Below are positions 27,121-35,491 of a DNA stretch of 64,000 nucleotides, piece by piece. The stretch is taken from assembly GCA_023414355.1 (NCBI GenBank), contig JAEZOB010000022.1, forward strand, positions 110,734 to 174,733, in the 5' to 3' direction. The notes beneath the pieces are model-generated. The model was not told the DNA's origin. It was given only the letters and a program-made list of their open reading frames with translations, and made no database searches. The first letter of the stretch is position 1, and every line of letters begins with the position of its first letter. This DNA comes from Bacillota bacterium (GTDB taxonomy: Bacteria > Bacillota > Clostridia > Lachnospirales > Lachnospiraceae). Made by a program: the position numbers and the translations under genes.

Positions 27121-29430
27121 ATGAAGAAATTGATGAAAAAAATCCCAATTTACTTGATAATACTACTGGCATCTTTCGATATACTGGGACAGGAGTATGC
27201 ATTAGCGCAATCAACCGAACAACCAAACCAGATATCAGCACAGACGGATGGCATTACTTCTGAGATCACTGAGGATCAACGAAAGAATACGGAGGAAGAT
27301 ACTCAGAAGGCATTGGCTGACCTTATTAATTCGGATAATGAGGATGCAGCGGATCCGATTATTAATAAACCTGAGGTTCCGAAAACCGGATATCAGAAAT
27401 ATTTTTCCTTTGATACCAACCGTACTTTAAAGGGGACCATAGCTTCGACTGAATTTTACTTTGAGGTTCCGGAGTATTGGGACACAAAGTTTATATATGC
27501 AGCAATTGATTTTGATATCAGTAAAATGATCAGAGGGGATATACCTGCTTCCTTGACCTTATATTTAAATGGAATACCGATCAACACTTGTAATGTATCC
27601 TATGAGAACGGAGGAACGCAGCAGAATTATATAACGATACCGGTAGATAAATTAAAGGAGGGATTTAACGTAATCCAGATTACCTCTTTTGTACAATTAT
27701 ATGCCTCAGCGGGTTGTACCGAAGCAGAGTCAGATGCTAACTGGATGACGATCAATGACAGTTCTTATATTTATGCCGGCTATGAGATGATTAACCCACA
27801 GAATTTGATTAGCTTTTATCCATATCCCTTTATATCAACGGCTAATCCTACAGGCGAGGGGACAGCAATATTGGTATCTGATCAGGCTACCAATTCTGAA
27901 ATTGCTGCGGCGCTTTATCTATCGGCAGATCTTGGCACCAATACCGAAGAGAAAAATGAGATTCGTGTGGGACTCTATAAAGATAGAGCCTCCATAAATG
28001 CTAAAAACATAATATTGATTTCTGAAACAAAGAATTTTCCGGAGGAGTATAAGAATTTTCTAAAAGAAAACCCGAATAATATCAATTCGACACAGCTTGA
28101 TTTATCGACCCGTACTATGATTCGGTCAGCGAATGATCCGGAGGGCAATCAATTGCTCCTCATCGCCTCTGATAAAGGTGATAATTTGATGGAGGCAGTT
28201 AACATGCTGCTTGATGGAGAACGTGTATCCCAGGAAAAGACCAGTATAACCTTTGTTATGGAAAATAGTGCACAGAATGTTTATAACCAGCTAATTAGCA
28301 ATCGCCAGGGAAGTGGTGACTACACATTAGAGAAGCTTACCGGCAGCGGACTAACCTTTGTCGGACCATTCCACCGGGAACAATTGATCTATCTCCCTTT
28401 TGGTACCGATTATGTTTTAGATTCCACCGGAAAAATATCAATGCGATTTCGTTATAGTGAAAATCTGAATTTCACAAGGTCAATGATTACTGTATATTGG
28501 GGTGATATTCCGATAGCAAGTAAAAAACTTTCCAAGGACAAAGCCTCCGACGATGAGCTATCCTTTACAATGCCTGCCGATGTGATTGGTACTGCGGCTG
28601 GAAGTATTAAGGTGGCCTTTGATTTGGAGATTGAGGATTTGTTTTGCAGTTTAAGACAAGAGCAGATGCCATGGGCTTATATTACGAAAGACTCGGAATT
28701 CTACCTTCCTGCCAGTGAAAATACGAACCTGTCTTTTGGTAATTTCCCGGCTCCTTATCAGAGCTATGACAGCTTTTCAGATGTGCTTATTGTAACCGGT
28801 GATCAACCTGAGAGTACAGAGTTGAATTTGTTAGGTAGGCTAATGGGGGTTTATGGGTATGATGTTTCTCCCTACGGAAGGTTTAAAGTAATCCGGGCCG
28901 GAGAGTTTACTCCGGAGGATGCGGATTACAATATCATTACAGCGGGTACCATAAACAGAAACAGTTTCCTTAGATTGCTGAACGATAATCTGGATTTCCA
29001 TTATGATGAGACCGGGACCTATTTCAAAAGTAATGAAAGCCTGATCCTTTCCACAGAGTATTCACGGAATATTGCTGCCTTTCAGTTAATTAAGTCGCCC
29101 TATGCAAAAGACAGAGCTCTGCTGGCTGTATGTGGGACAAGCGATAAAACACTTGACACAGCACTTCATTTCTTGACTGAGTATAAGAAACGCTTTGATT
29201 TAAAAGGAGACTGCGTACTCGTCTCGTCTGATTTGGAGACTAAGAATTTTGTTTTTATGAAGAACGATACAGAAGAGGCAAAACCAAACTTTGAAGAGTT
29301 TGTAGAAAAGAATAAACAACCAATGTTATTCATGGTTATGTCAGTCTCAGCTATGGGGATCTTATTGCTTACTGCAATATTAATACTAATACGATCAAGA
29401 CGACACTTAAGGCGCGATAAAGAACAGTAG
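27121..29430 (+). CDS. BcsB-like exported polysaccharide synthase subunit
   Basis: A large outside-facing protein of about 769 residues: signal sequence at the N-terminus, a long extracytoplasmic region rich in beta structure, and one C-terminal helix (about residues 730-752) with a basic tail RSRRHLRRDKEQ. This is the layout of cellulose synthase subunit BcsB. Repeated carbohydrate-binding and flavodoxin-like pairs are suggested by segments such as DIPASLTLYLNGIPINT and MITVYWGDIPIASKKL. ATG 27121 is chosen because GAGAGAAGGA precedes it. It directly follows the GT2 synthase, as bcsB follows bcsA. It likely forms the exit path for the growing polymer. Confidence 0.85.
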   Translation: MKKLMKKIPIYLIILLASFDILGQEYALAQSTEQPNQISAQTDGITSEITEDQRKNTEEDTQKALADLINSDNEDAADPIINKPEVPKTGYQKYFSFDTNRTLKGTIASTEFYFEVPEYWDTKFIYAAIDFDISKMIRGDIPASLTLYLNGIPINTCNVSYENGGTQQNYITIPVDKLKEGFNVIQITSFVQLYASAGCTEAESDANWMTINDSSYIYAGYEMINPQNLISFYPYPFISTANPTGEGTAILVSDQATNSEIAAALYLSADLGTNTEEKNEIRVGLYKDRASINAKNIILISETKNFPEEYKNFLKENPNNINSTQLDLSTRTMIRSANDPEGNQLLLIASDKGDNLMEAVNMLLDGERVSQEKTSITFVMENSAQNVYNQLISNRQGSGDYTLEKLTGSGLTFVGPFHREQLIYLPFGTDYVLDSTGKISMRFRYSENLNFTRSMITVYWGDIPIASKKLSKDKASDDELSFTMPADVIGTAAGSIKVAFDLEIEDLFCSLRQEQMPWAYITKDSEFYLPASENTNLSFGNFPAPYQSYDSFSDVLIVTGDQPESTELNLLGRLMGVYGYDVSPYGRFKVIRAGEFTPEDADYNIITAGTINRNSFLRLLNDNLDFHYDETGTYFKSNESLILSTEYSRNIAAFQLIKSPYAKDRALLAVCGTSDKTLDTALHFLTEYKKRFDLKGDCVLVSSDLETKNFVFMKNDTEEAKPNFEEFVEKNKQPMLFMVMSVSAMGILLLTAILILIRSRRHLRRDKEQ

Positions 29431-29449
29431 AAGGACAAAGAGGAATGCT

Positions 29450-31768
29450 ATGAACTTTCGTAGAAATTGGTTTATATATTTATCATTATTGCTTTATCTT
29501 GCGGCTTCTCTGTTTATTCTGGATCTTGGTACGGAGCTGTTTTCGAAAGATATGCAATATCCGTACCTAAGCCGAGCCTTATTTTATGTAAGCTTTTTCG
29601 GTGTGATCATACTAATCAATGTTATATTTTTTATGATATCCAGATCCTGGCTGGTTCGATTGGTGTTGCCGCTTAAGAAGGCAGCCCCATATATGGAAGC
29701 CTTGCTGGTACTGGCTATCCTGATTGTAGGCTTATTGCTTCGAATTTACTATATTAAAAACTATCCGGTAAAGATGGAATCTGACTATAAATTCTATTAT
29801 GATACAGCAAAATTGATTATGAATCATACTTTGCTTACAGAATCCAATAATGAGTACATTGCATTATTTCCACATACCTTCGGATATTCTTATATATTGG
29901 CGAAAGTAATGACTATCTTTGGATCTGCACCGGAGGTCTGTCTCTACTTTAATGCAGTAATTTCAGTTTTAACAGCCTTCGTTTGCTACCTCATCGGTAA
30001 AAAGGCAGTTGGTAGTATCGCCGGGTTAGTGGCTTTATTCTTAAGCTGCTTTTGGCCTTCTCAGATTATATACAGTAATATCAATGGATCGGAAGCGGTA
30101 TTCACGTTCCTTTTATATTGCTCTGCTTTATTACTGATACATATTATGAAGAAATATAATGGCAATAATTCCGGACCGATTAAACCTGTTATCCTGCATT
30201 TTCTCATAGGTGTCATCTTGGCATTGGCAAGTGCGGTCAGGCCTATGTCTATGATATTTCTGGTTGCAGTTGTGTTGTGTTTGATTTTCCTTAATTATAA
30301 GCTGGAATATCGTAATAGTATCATGGAAGTAAAGTTTGCTAAAATATTCATGTCCAAGGGCTGGATGCGGGCAATTCTTGTTATGATGGGTTATTCCATA
30401 TGCTCTCTGGTGATCAATGCAGGTATTACTCAAGCGATCCAGATGGATATCTCTGGGTCTGGCGCATTGGGCTATACCTTAATGGTCGGGACCAACCTTG
30501 AGCATGAGGGTTGTAATAATGAAGATAGCACTAAAATTTTATATCAGGCTTATAAAGATACACAATCACCGGATGAAGCAAATCAGGTATGCATGGAACA
30601 GGCTGTAGAGACGGTGAAATCAAATCCTGTTGCAGTATTGGGATTGTTTGCAAAGAAGTTCTTTTATATATGGGTGGTAGATGATTACGCAGTAGGAACA
30701 AATAAAATTGCGATGAGTAATCAAGGAACATTAACTACAGAAAAGGCAGCCTTTTTCGATGAGGTTGAGAAGTGGAACACAGTGTATTACCTCTTTGTCG
30801 TTTTTTTGGCAGCTGTCGGAGCCGTATTCCTACTTTTCAGGGACAATAATACACAGATTTTTGTGGTTTTCTTTATCGGGGGGGCAGTATTTCATATGGT
30901 GGTTGAGGTTCAGAACAGATACCATTATTATCTGTTGCAATGCCTGGCCATCCTTGCGGCTACTGGCTTGGGACTGATGTTTCAAACTTATATGGAAAAG
31001 ACCAGACAGAAGATGATGACTCAGAATACAGGGTATTTCATTGGCAGTGAATTTGAGAATCTGGCTTTGGAGGAAACAGCGGCAACGGTTAACATAGTAG
31101 ATGATAATCCTGTAGCTAAATCCCGCGAACATAAACAGGAAGAGCCTTCCTCAAGCATGAATAAAGTTGATGTGATTCAGGCCATCAAGGATGGACATAT
31201 TATCATCACCGCTTCTAAGATTTATGATAATGATGCTGAGGGAGGGATAGCGGAAGCACCTGTACAAACTGCTGACAATAAGCCTTTCATGCAGAAGGAT
31301 GAAGAAGTGAGGCGGAAGGCTGAAGAGATGGTTGAAGAGAAGACAGATGAGACGACTGAGGAGAAAGTAGAAGATAAGACTGAAGAAAAAGCGGAAGAAG
31401 TGAATGAAGAGAAGACTAAAGAAAAGATGAAAGTAAGTGTTGAAGAGAAAGCCGAAGAAAAGGCCGAAGAGAAGGCCGAAGAGAAGGCCGAAGAAAAGGC
31501 CGAAGAAAAAGCCGAAGAAAAAGTTGAAGAAAAAGTTGAAGAAAAAGCCGTAAATATTATAAAAGAGGAATCGAAATCTAAGTTTGAAAATGAAAGTGAT
31601 AAATCCTATAAGAATGACGAAACCCGTCAGGTAAGGGAATATCTTCTTAAACTGAAGAGTGAGTTGGAAGAAGATCTTAGAGCCAGAGATAAAGTTGAGA
31701 AAAAGAAAAATAGTTCAACGGGAATGAATAAGAGGAACCATAAACCGTCCCGTGGTATCAGAAAATAA
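29450..31768 (+). CDS. GT39-like membrane glycosyltransferase with charged repeat tail
   Basis: A 772-residue protein in two parts. Residues 1-525 hold about 10-12 membrane helices and an early outer-loop acidic motif, YPVKMESDYKFYYDTAKLI, as in dolichyl-phosphate-mannose type (GT39/PMT) GT-C transferases that use lipid-linked sugars. Residues 530-772 are soluble and very charged, with a run of EEKAEEK repeats encoded by 12-bp units (31440-31552) and a basic end. The enzyme could add side sugars to the exported polymer using the lipid-linked donor made by the 20729 gene. The repeat tail is not typical of the family and may hold the operon proteins together; that is speculation. Confidence 0.75.
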   Translation: MNFRRNWFIYLSLLLYLAASLFILDLGTELFSKDMQYPYLSRALFYVSFFGVIILINVIFFMISRSWLVRLVLPLKKAAPYMEALLVLAILIVGLLLRIYYIKNYPVKMESDYKFYYDTAKLIMNHTLLTESNNEYIALFPHTFGYSYILAKVMTIFGSAPEVCLYFNAVISVLTAFVCYLIGKKAVGSIAGLVALFLSCFWPSQIIYSNINGSEAVFTFLLYCSALLLIHIMKKYNGNNSGPIKPVILHFLIGVILALASAVRPMSMIFLVAVVLCLIFLNYKLEYRNSIMEVKFAKIFMSKGWMRAILVMMGYSICSLVINAGITQAIQMDISGSGALGYTLMVGTNLEHEGCNNEDSTKILYQAYKDTQSPDEANQVCMEQAVETVKSNPVAVLGLFAKKFFYIWVVDDYAVGTNKIAMSNQGTLTTEKAAFFDEVEKWNTVYYLFVVFLAAVGAVFLLFRDNNTQIFVVFFIGGAVFHMVVEVQNRYHYYLLQCLAILAATGLGLMFQTYMEKTRQKMMTQNTGYFIGSEFENLALEETAATVNIVDDNPVAKSREHKQEEPSSSMNKVDVIQAIKDGHIIITASKIYDNDAEGGIAEAPVQTADNKPFMQKDEEVRRKAEEMVEEKTDETTEEKVEDKTEEKAEEVNEEKTKEKMKVSVEEKAEEKAEEKAEEKAEEKAEEKAEEKVEEKVEEKAVNIIKEESKSKFENESDKSYKNDETRQVREYLLKLKSELEEDLRARDKVEKKKNSSTGMNKRNHKPSRGIRK
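31440..31552 (+). repeat. In-frame 12-bp repeats encoding EEKA units
   Basis: About nine consecutive 12-bp units of the form GAAGAGAAGGCC or close variants, inside the GT39-like gene. They encode repeated Glu-Glu-Lys-Ala/Val. The repeat is in frame and could change length by slippage without breaking the protein. Confidence 0.85.
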
Positions 31769-31784
31769 TAGGGAGGAGGTTCCG

Positions 31785-33401
31785 GTGAAAGCTATGAAGC
31801 ATAAAAAAATTGAAATGGGACTGATAATCGGCATAGGTGTATTAATCATAGTATTACTGGGAGCAACAGTTATGATGCTCTATACCTACAGAAACCCGAA
31901 AAATCGTCAGAGTACTGAGGAGAAGAATATATTTACACAGAAGCTGGCAGATCAGATGGATCATTATCCAGATAAAATTGATCTGAATGAGCCCGTACCG
32001 GAGCTTACTTTTTATTCTGCGGACGGAGAAAAGGTATTTTTGAGCGGCTTTAAGGGGAAAAATGTGATATTACTATACTGGGCCAGCTGGTGTAAGTATT
32101 GCAAGAAAGAGTTTAAGAATTTGGACGAATATGAGAAAGTTCTTGAAAACTACAAGGATGTGGAACTGATCCTCATTAATAAACTGGATGGCGAAAAAGA
32201 AACGAAGGAAAGTGCATTAGAATATTTAAAGGATAGTAAGCTTTCCTTAACTAATTATTTTGATGACGGCTTAATGGTATATCAATCCTTAGGGATAAAA
32301 ATCGTCCCAACTATGCTAGGAATAGACAAAGACGGTATAGTCAAGCTATGCCACCCCGGTAATATCACAGATTCGAATGAATTCACTGCATTTGTGGAAT
32401 ATATCAGAAATGGGGCGGCCTTCAGTACTGAGCGGTTTGTGGCAGATAGACTGACTTCTCCTGCAGGAGGAGTTCACTCGAATTATTACGACAATAAAGA
32501 GGCAGCACCTTCTGGTTATGATGTTCTGAGTGAGTCTCAGGGCGTGATGCTGGAGTATGCTGTACAGAAAAATAATCCTGAAATGTTTGGGCGTTATTAT
32601 GACTTTATACGGCAGAAAATGCTGATTACAGATTCTCTCTCTGGCTGGGTGCTGACGGCAGATGGGGTATCCAAGGTAAATGCTCTGGTGGATGAATTCC
32701 GAATTTATAAAGCCCTACATGAGGCGAATCAGTTATGGGGCGGTTATGAAGAAGCTCTTGCTAAAATGAACGGGGATATCTATCAATATAATACCGATCA
32801 GTCTCGACCAATCGATTATTATGATTTCTCAAAAAAGAAAAAAGCGGATAGGATCACCTTGTGCTATCTGGATCTTGAAACAATGGCATTGTTAAAGGAA
32901 AGTAAAGAAGAATATGCGTCTGTATATGAGGGGGCTTACACACTACTGACAAAGGGTTATATTGGTGATAATTTTCCTCTCTATTACAGCTGGTATGATT
33001 ATTCTGCGAATGGTTATCAGAAGGATGATCTGAATATGGCGGAGGCAATGCTGACGCTTCTTCACCTGGCACGGATTGGAGAATTGAAACAGCAGACGGC
33101 AGACTGGTTACGAAATGCACTGGAAAACGGTGGAATTAAGGCAAGGTATACTATTGCAGGCGAGGTGGCTGATGGATACAACTATGAATCAACCGCTGTC
33201 TATGCCACTGCAGCTATGATAGGTAGAGAAATTAATGATGATAAGATCGAGACCTTAGCGATAGCTCGAATGGAAGAAACCCGAGTGAATGATAACAATA
33301 GTGATTTTAACGGAGCATTTACTCAACAAGAAGGCAAGGATATTGTTGCATATGACCAGCTTATGCCATTACTTGCATACTCTTACCTGGAACAGGAATA
33401 G
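31785..33401 (+). CDS. Thioredoxin-like (TlpA) and GH8-like hydrolase fusion, membrane anchored
   Basis: A 538-residue exported protein with three parts. An N-terminal anchor helix (about 10-33) is followed by a TlpA/AhpC-type thioredoxin fold (about 65-210) with active site WCKYC (C103, C106) and cis-proline IVPTM near 175. A C-terminal alpha-helical domain (about 235-538) resembles GH8 glycosidases such as BcsZ: SESQGVMLEYAV near 249-260 would hold the acid Glu, and LVDEFRIYKAL near 301-311 the region of the Asp. The GTG start follows GGGAGGAGG by five bases. It overlaps no neighbour once this start is used. The fusion of a disulfide module to a polymer-trimming enzyme is unusual. Hydrolase activity is inferred. 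Confidence 0.75.
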   Translation: MKAMKHKKIEMGLIIGIGVLIIVLLGATVMMLYTYRNPKNRQSTEEKNIFTQKLADQMDHYPDKIDLNEPVPELTFYSADGEKVFLSGFKGKNVILLYWASWCKYCKKEFKNLDEYEKVLENYKDVELILINKLDGEKETKESALEYLKDSKLSLTNYFDDGLMVYQSLGIKIVPTMLGIDKDGIVKLCHPGNITDSNEFTAFVEYIRNGAAFSTERFVADRLTSPAGGVHSNYYDNKEAAPSGYDVLSESQGVMLEYAVQKNNPEMFGRYYDFIRQKMLITDSLSGWVLTADGVSKVNALVDEFRIYKALHEANQLWGGYEEALAKMNGDIYQYNTDQSRPIDYYDFSKKKKADRITLCYLDLETMALLKESKEEYASVYEGAYTLLTKGYIGDNFPLYYSWYDYSANGYQKDDLNMAEAMLTLLHLARIGELKQQTADWLRNALENGGIKARYTIAGEVADGYNYESTAVYATAAMIGREINDDKIETLAIARMEETRVNDNNSDFNGAFTQQEGKDIVAYDQLMPLLAYSYLEQE

Positions 33402-33494
33402 CGGGTATCAGCTACAATCATTCCTATCACAGGTAGATTGATTTGCCTTATACAAATCTTTAAGTACAGAAGAGTACGCTGGATTGGAGTAATC

Positions 33495-34592
33495 ATGAAG
33501 AAGATAATGATAGTATTTGGAACCAGGCCGGAGGCAATCAAGATGTGCCCCCTGGTTCAGGAATTGAAGACAAGACCTGAATTTACCACAGTAGTTTGTG
33601 TGACAGGGCAGCACAGGCAGATGCTTGATCAAGTCCTTCAGACCTTTAGGATAATACCGGATTATGATTTGGCTATCATGAAGGAAGGGCAGACATTATA
33701 TGATGTTACTATTGCCGTATTACAGAATATCAAACCGGTACTTGAGGAGGTAGAACCTGATATTGTATTGGTGCATGGAGATACAACGACGACCTTTGCA
33801 GCTTCGCTTGCTTGTTTTTATCAGCAAATTCCGGTCGGTCATGTAGAAGCTGGCCTGAGAACCTATCAGATCTACTCGCCATATCCCGAGGAATTCAATA
33901 GGCAGGCCACCGGTATCATAGCCCGCTTTCATTTTGCTCCAACGATGGATTCAAGAGGCAATCTGTTACAGGAAGGAAAAAAGGAAGATACCATCTATGT
34001 TACCGGAAATACTGCCATTGATGCGTTACAAACAACAGTAACAGAGGAATATCAACATGAACAGCTGGAATGGGCTAAGGATAGCAGATTAATACTGCTT
34101 ACCGCACACAGAAGAGAGAATCTGGGTGTACCGTTACATCATATGTTTCGAGCGATCAGGAGGATTACTGATGAATTTGAGGACATCAAGGTGATCTATC
34201 CGATTCATATGAATCCTCAGGTGCGAAAGGCTGCGAAAGAAGAGTTAGGCTGTTGTAACCGAATACGGATCATTGAGCCGCTAGATGTTCTTGATTTTCA
34301 TAATTTCATGGCGAGGTCTTATTTAATCCTTACGGATAGCGGCGGTATTCAGGAGGAAGCTCCGGCTCTCGGAAAACCGGTGCTCGTCATGCGGGACACA
34401 ACAGAACGCCCTGAGGGCATTGCTGCCGGGACGTTGAAACTCGTCGGAACACAAGAAGAAACCATATATCACGAGTTTAAAAAGCTGCTGACAGATCCTG
34501 CGGAGTATCAAATGATGAGTAAAGCTTCAAACCCTTACGGAGATGGTTTTGCGTGTCGCAGAATTGCAGATATCTTAGCAGGTTCATTATAA
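33495..34592 (+). CDS. wecB: UDP-N-acetylglucosamine 2-epimerase
   Basis: Cytoplasmic enzyme that interconverts UDP-GlcNAc and UDP-ManNAc. The 365-residue length is standard for the non-hydrolysing family. Clear family motifs: GTRPEAIKMCPLVQEL at the start, HGDTTTTFAASLA, GHVEAGLRT, PEEFNRQ, and TDSGGIQEEAPALGKPVLVMRDTTERPEG near the end, covering UDP and allosteric sites. ATG 33495 is chosen over the 33438 reading because GGATTGGAG precedes it. It lies 93 bases after the thioredoxin-GH8 gene, same strand, which suggests that it supplies ManNAc units to the exopolysaccharide. It could also serve teichoic acid or capsule synthesis. Confidence 0.92.
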   Translation: MKKIMIVFGTRPEAIKMCPLVQELKTRPEFTTVVCVTGQHRQMLDQVLQTFRIIPDYDLAIMKEGQTLYDVTIAVLQNIKPVLEEVEPDIVLVHGDTTTTFAASLACFYQQIPVGHVEAGLRTYQIYSPYPEEFNRQATGIIARFHFAPTMDSRGNLLQEGKKEDTIYVTGNTAIDALQTTVTEEYQHEQLEWAKDSRLILLTAHRRENLGVPLHHMFRAIRRITDEFEDIKVIYPIHMNPQVRKAAKEELGCCNRIRIIEPLDVLDFHNFMARSYLILTDSGGIQEEAPALGKPVLVMRDTTERPEGIAAGTLKLVGTQEETIYHEFKKLLTDPAEYQMMSKASNPYGDGFACRRIADILAGSL

Positions 34593-34647
34593 GAATTATT
34601 CTCCATAGGGTAAAACAGTTTATATTAAGATTCTCAGTACTACTGCA

Positions 34648-34719
34648 ATTCCCCCGTGCATACAATGTAACAACAACGATAATAAGGGGGAATGCGTTCT
34701 GCCCCCTAGGTTAGAACGC
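34648..34719 (+). promoter_or_regulatory. Sporulation promoter candidate and nested hairpins before spoIIID
   Basis: GCATACAAT at 34658-34666 matches the sigma-E -10 consensus; the -35 side is weak. ATTCCCCC (34648-34655) can pair with GGGGGAAT (34686-34693), the same GGGGG can pair with CCCCC (34702-34706), and GCGTTCT (34694-34700) pairs perfectly with AGAACGC (34713-34719). These pairings compete, and no clear ribosome binding site is seen before the ATG at 34727. Confidence 0.6.
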
Positions 34720-34726
34720 AGATACT

Positions 34727-34996
34727 ATGAAAGGCTATATAGAGGAACGGGCGGTTGAGATCGCTAATTATATCATTGACAACAATGCGACGGTGAGACA
34801 GACCGCGAAGCAGTTCGGAATCTCGAAATCAACCGTACATAAAGACGTAACAGAACGTCTTACACAGATTAACCCCTCCCTTGCCGAAAGAGCCAGGGTA
34901 GTCCTGGACTTAAATAAGTCTGAGCGCCATATCAGAGGCGGTTTGGCTACCAAAGAAAAGTACCTCCATAAGACGAGATATAACCAGGCTTATTGA
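34727..34996 (+). CDS. spoIIID: Sporulation transcription factor SpoIIID
   Basis: Small DNA-binding regulator that works in the mother cell during sporulation, downstream of sigma-E. The 89-residue length and sequence match the family: MKGYIEERAVEIANYIIDN, a helix-turn-helix at about residues 21-43 (TVRQTAKQFGISKSTVHKDV), then a basic C-terminus HIRGGLATKEKY. It identifies the host as a spore former. The gene has its own likely sigma-E promoter and a terminator at 35030-35076, so it is a single unit. The ribosome binding site is not evident, and the leader can fold into a hairpin next to the start. Confidence 0.95.
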   Translation: MKGYIEERAVEIANYIIDNNATVRQTAKQFGISKSTVHKDVTERLTQINPSLAERARVVLDLNKSERHIRGGLATKEKYLHKTRYNQAY

Positions 34997-35029
34997 TCTT
35001 ATTATCCTGATTACAAAACATGTGAAGGC

Positions 35030-35076
35030 AAAGAGATTGTCAGACAGCAGTGCTGGTTCTGATAGTCTCTTTTTCT
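35030..35076 (+). terminator. Terminator after spoIIID
   Basis: Stem between AAAGAGATTGTCAGA (35030-35044) and TTCTGATAGTCTCTTT (35057-35072), followed by TTCTTG. A few mismatches are present. Confidence 0.75.
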
Positions 35077-35335
35077 TGTCCTGAGTGTCCTGCATAGCCG
35101 GACTTCATTTGCTCATTTTGTATCATCTTAGAAGTCCTGGCCTGCTTCGATCGAGTTCTACAGTCTGTTGGCAGGGATATCATATTGTTTCCTGTGTATG
35201 CTTCATCGTATAATTATAAAAAACAGAAGATTAGACACGTAATATTCCAATTTGTGTTGAAATAGGTATTTATTATCGTTATAAAAATAACTTTCGGCAA
35301 ATTGAACAAAAAGTATGTAAATTAGGCTCTTATTG

Positions 35336-35344
35336 TGTTATAAT
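35336..35344 (+). promoter_or_regulatory. Extended -10 promoter for the rnf operon
   Basis: TGTTATAAT is a strong extended -10 about 148 bases before the rnfC start. No good -35 is visible. The rest of the 495-base gap 34997-35491 holds the spoIIID terminator, this promoter and the Rex-like sites. Confidence 0.55.
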
Positions 35345-35372
35345 CTTATTTGTGTCTTTCAGGAGGATTACT

Positions 35373-35432
35373 TTGTTTTGTGCTTAACAAACTATGATTT
35401 TAACTTAACAAGCCTTGTATAAAGCTTAACAA
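35373..35432 (+). promoter_or_regulatory. Rex-like operator sites upstream of rnfC
   Basis: Three copies of CTTAACAA at 35383, 35404 and 35425, exactly 21 bases apart. The first and third extend to 18-base matches with the Rex consensus TTGTTAA-N4-TTAACAA: TTGTTTTGTGCTTAACAA (35373-35390) and TTGTATAAAGCTTAACAA (35415-35432), each with a 7/7 right arm and a 5/7 left arm. Rex senses NADH/NAD+ and controls redox genes. Confidence 0.65.
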
Positions 35433-35491
35433 AGTGAATAATCTTACATCAAAAGTTATTAAAAATTTTATAGAAAGAAGGAAAAGGTATT

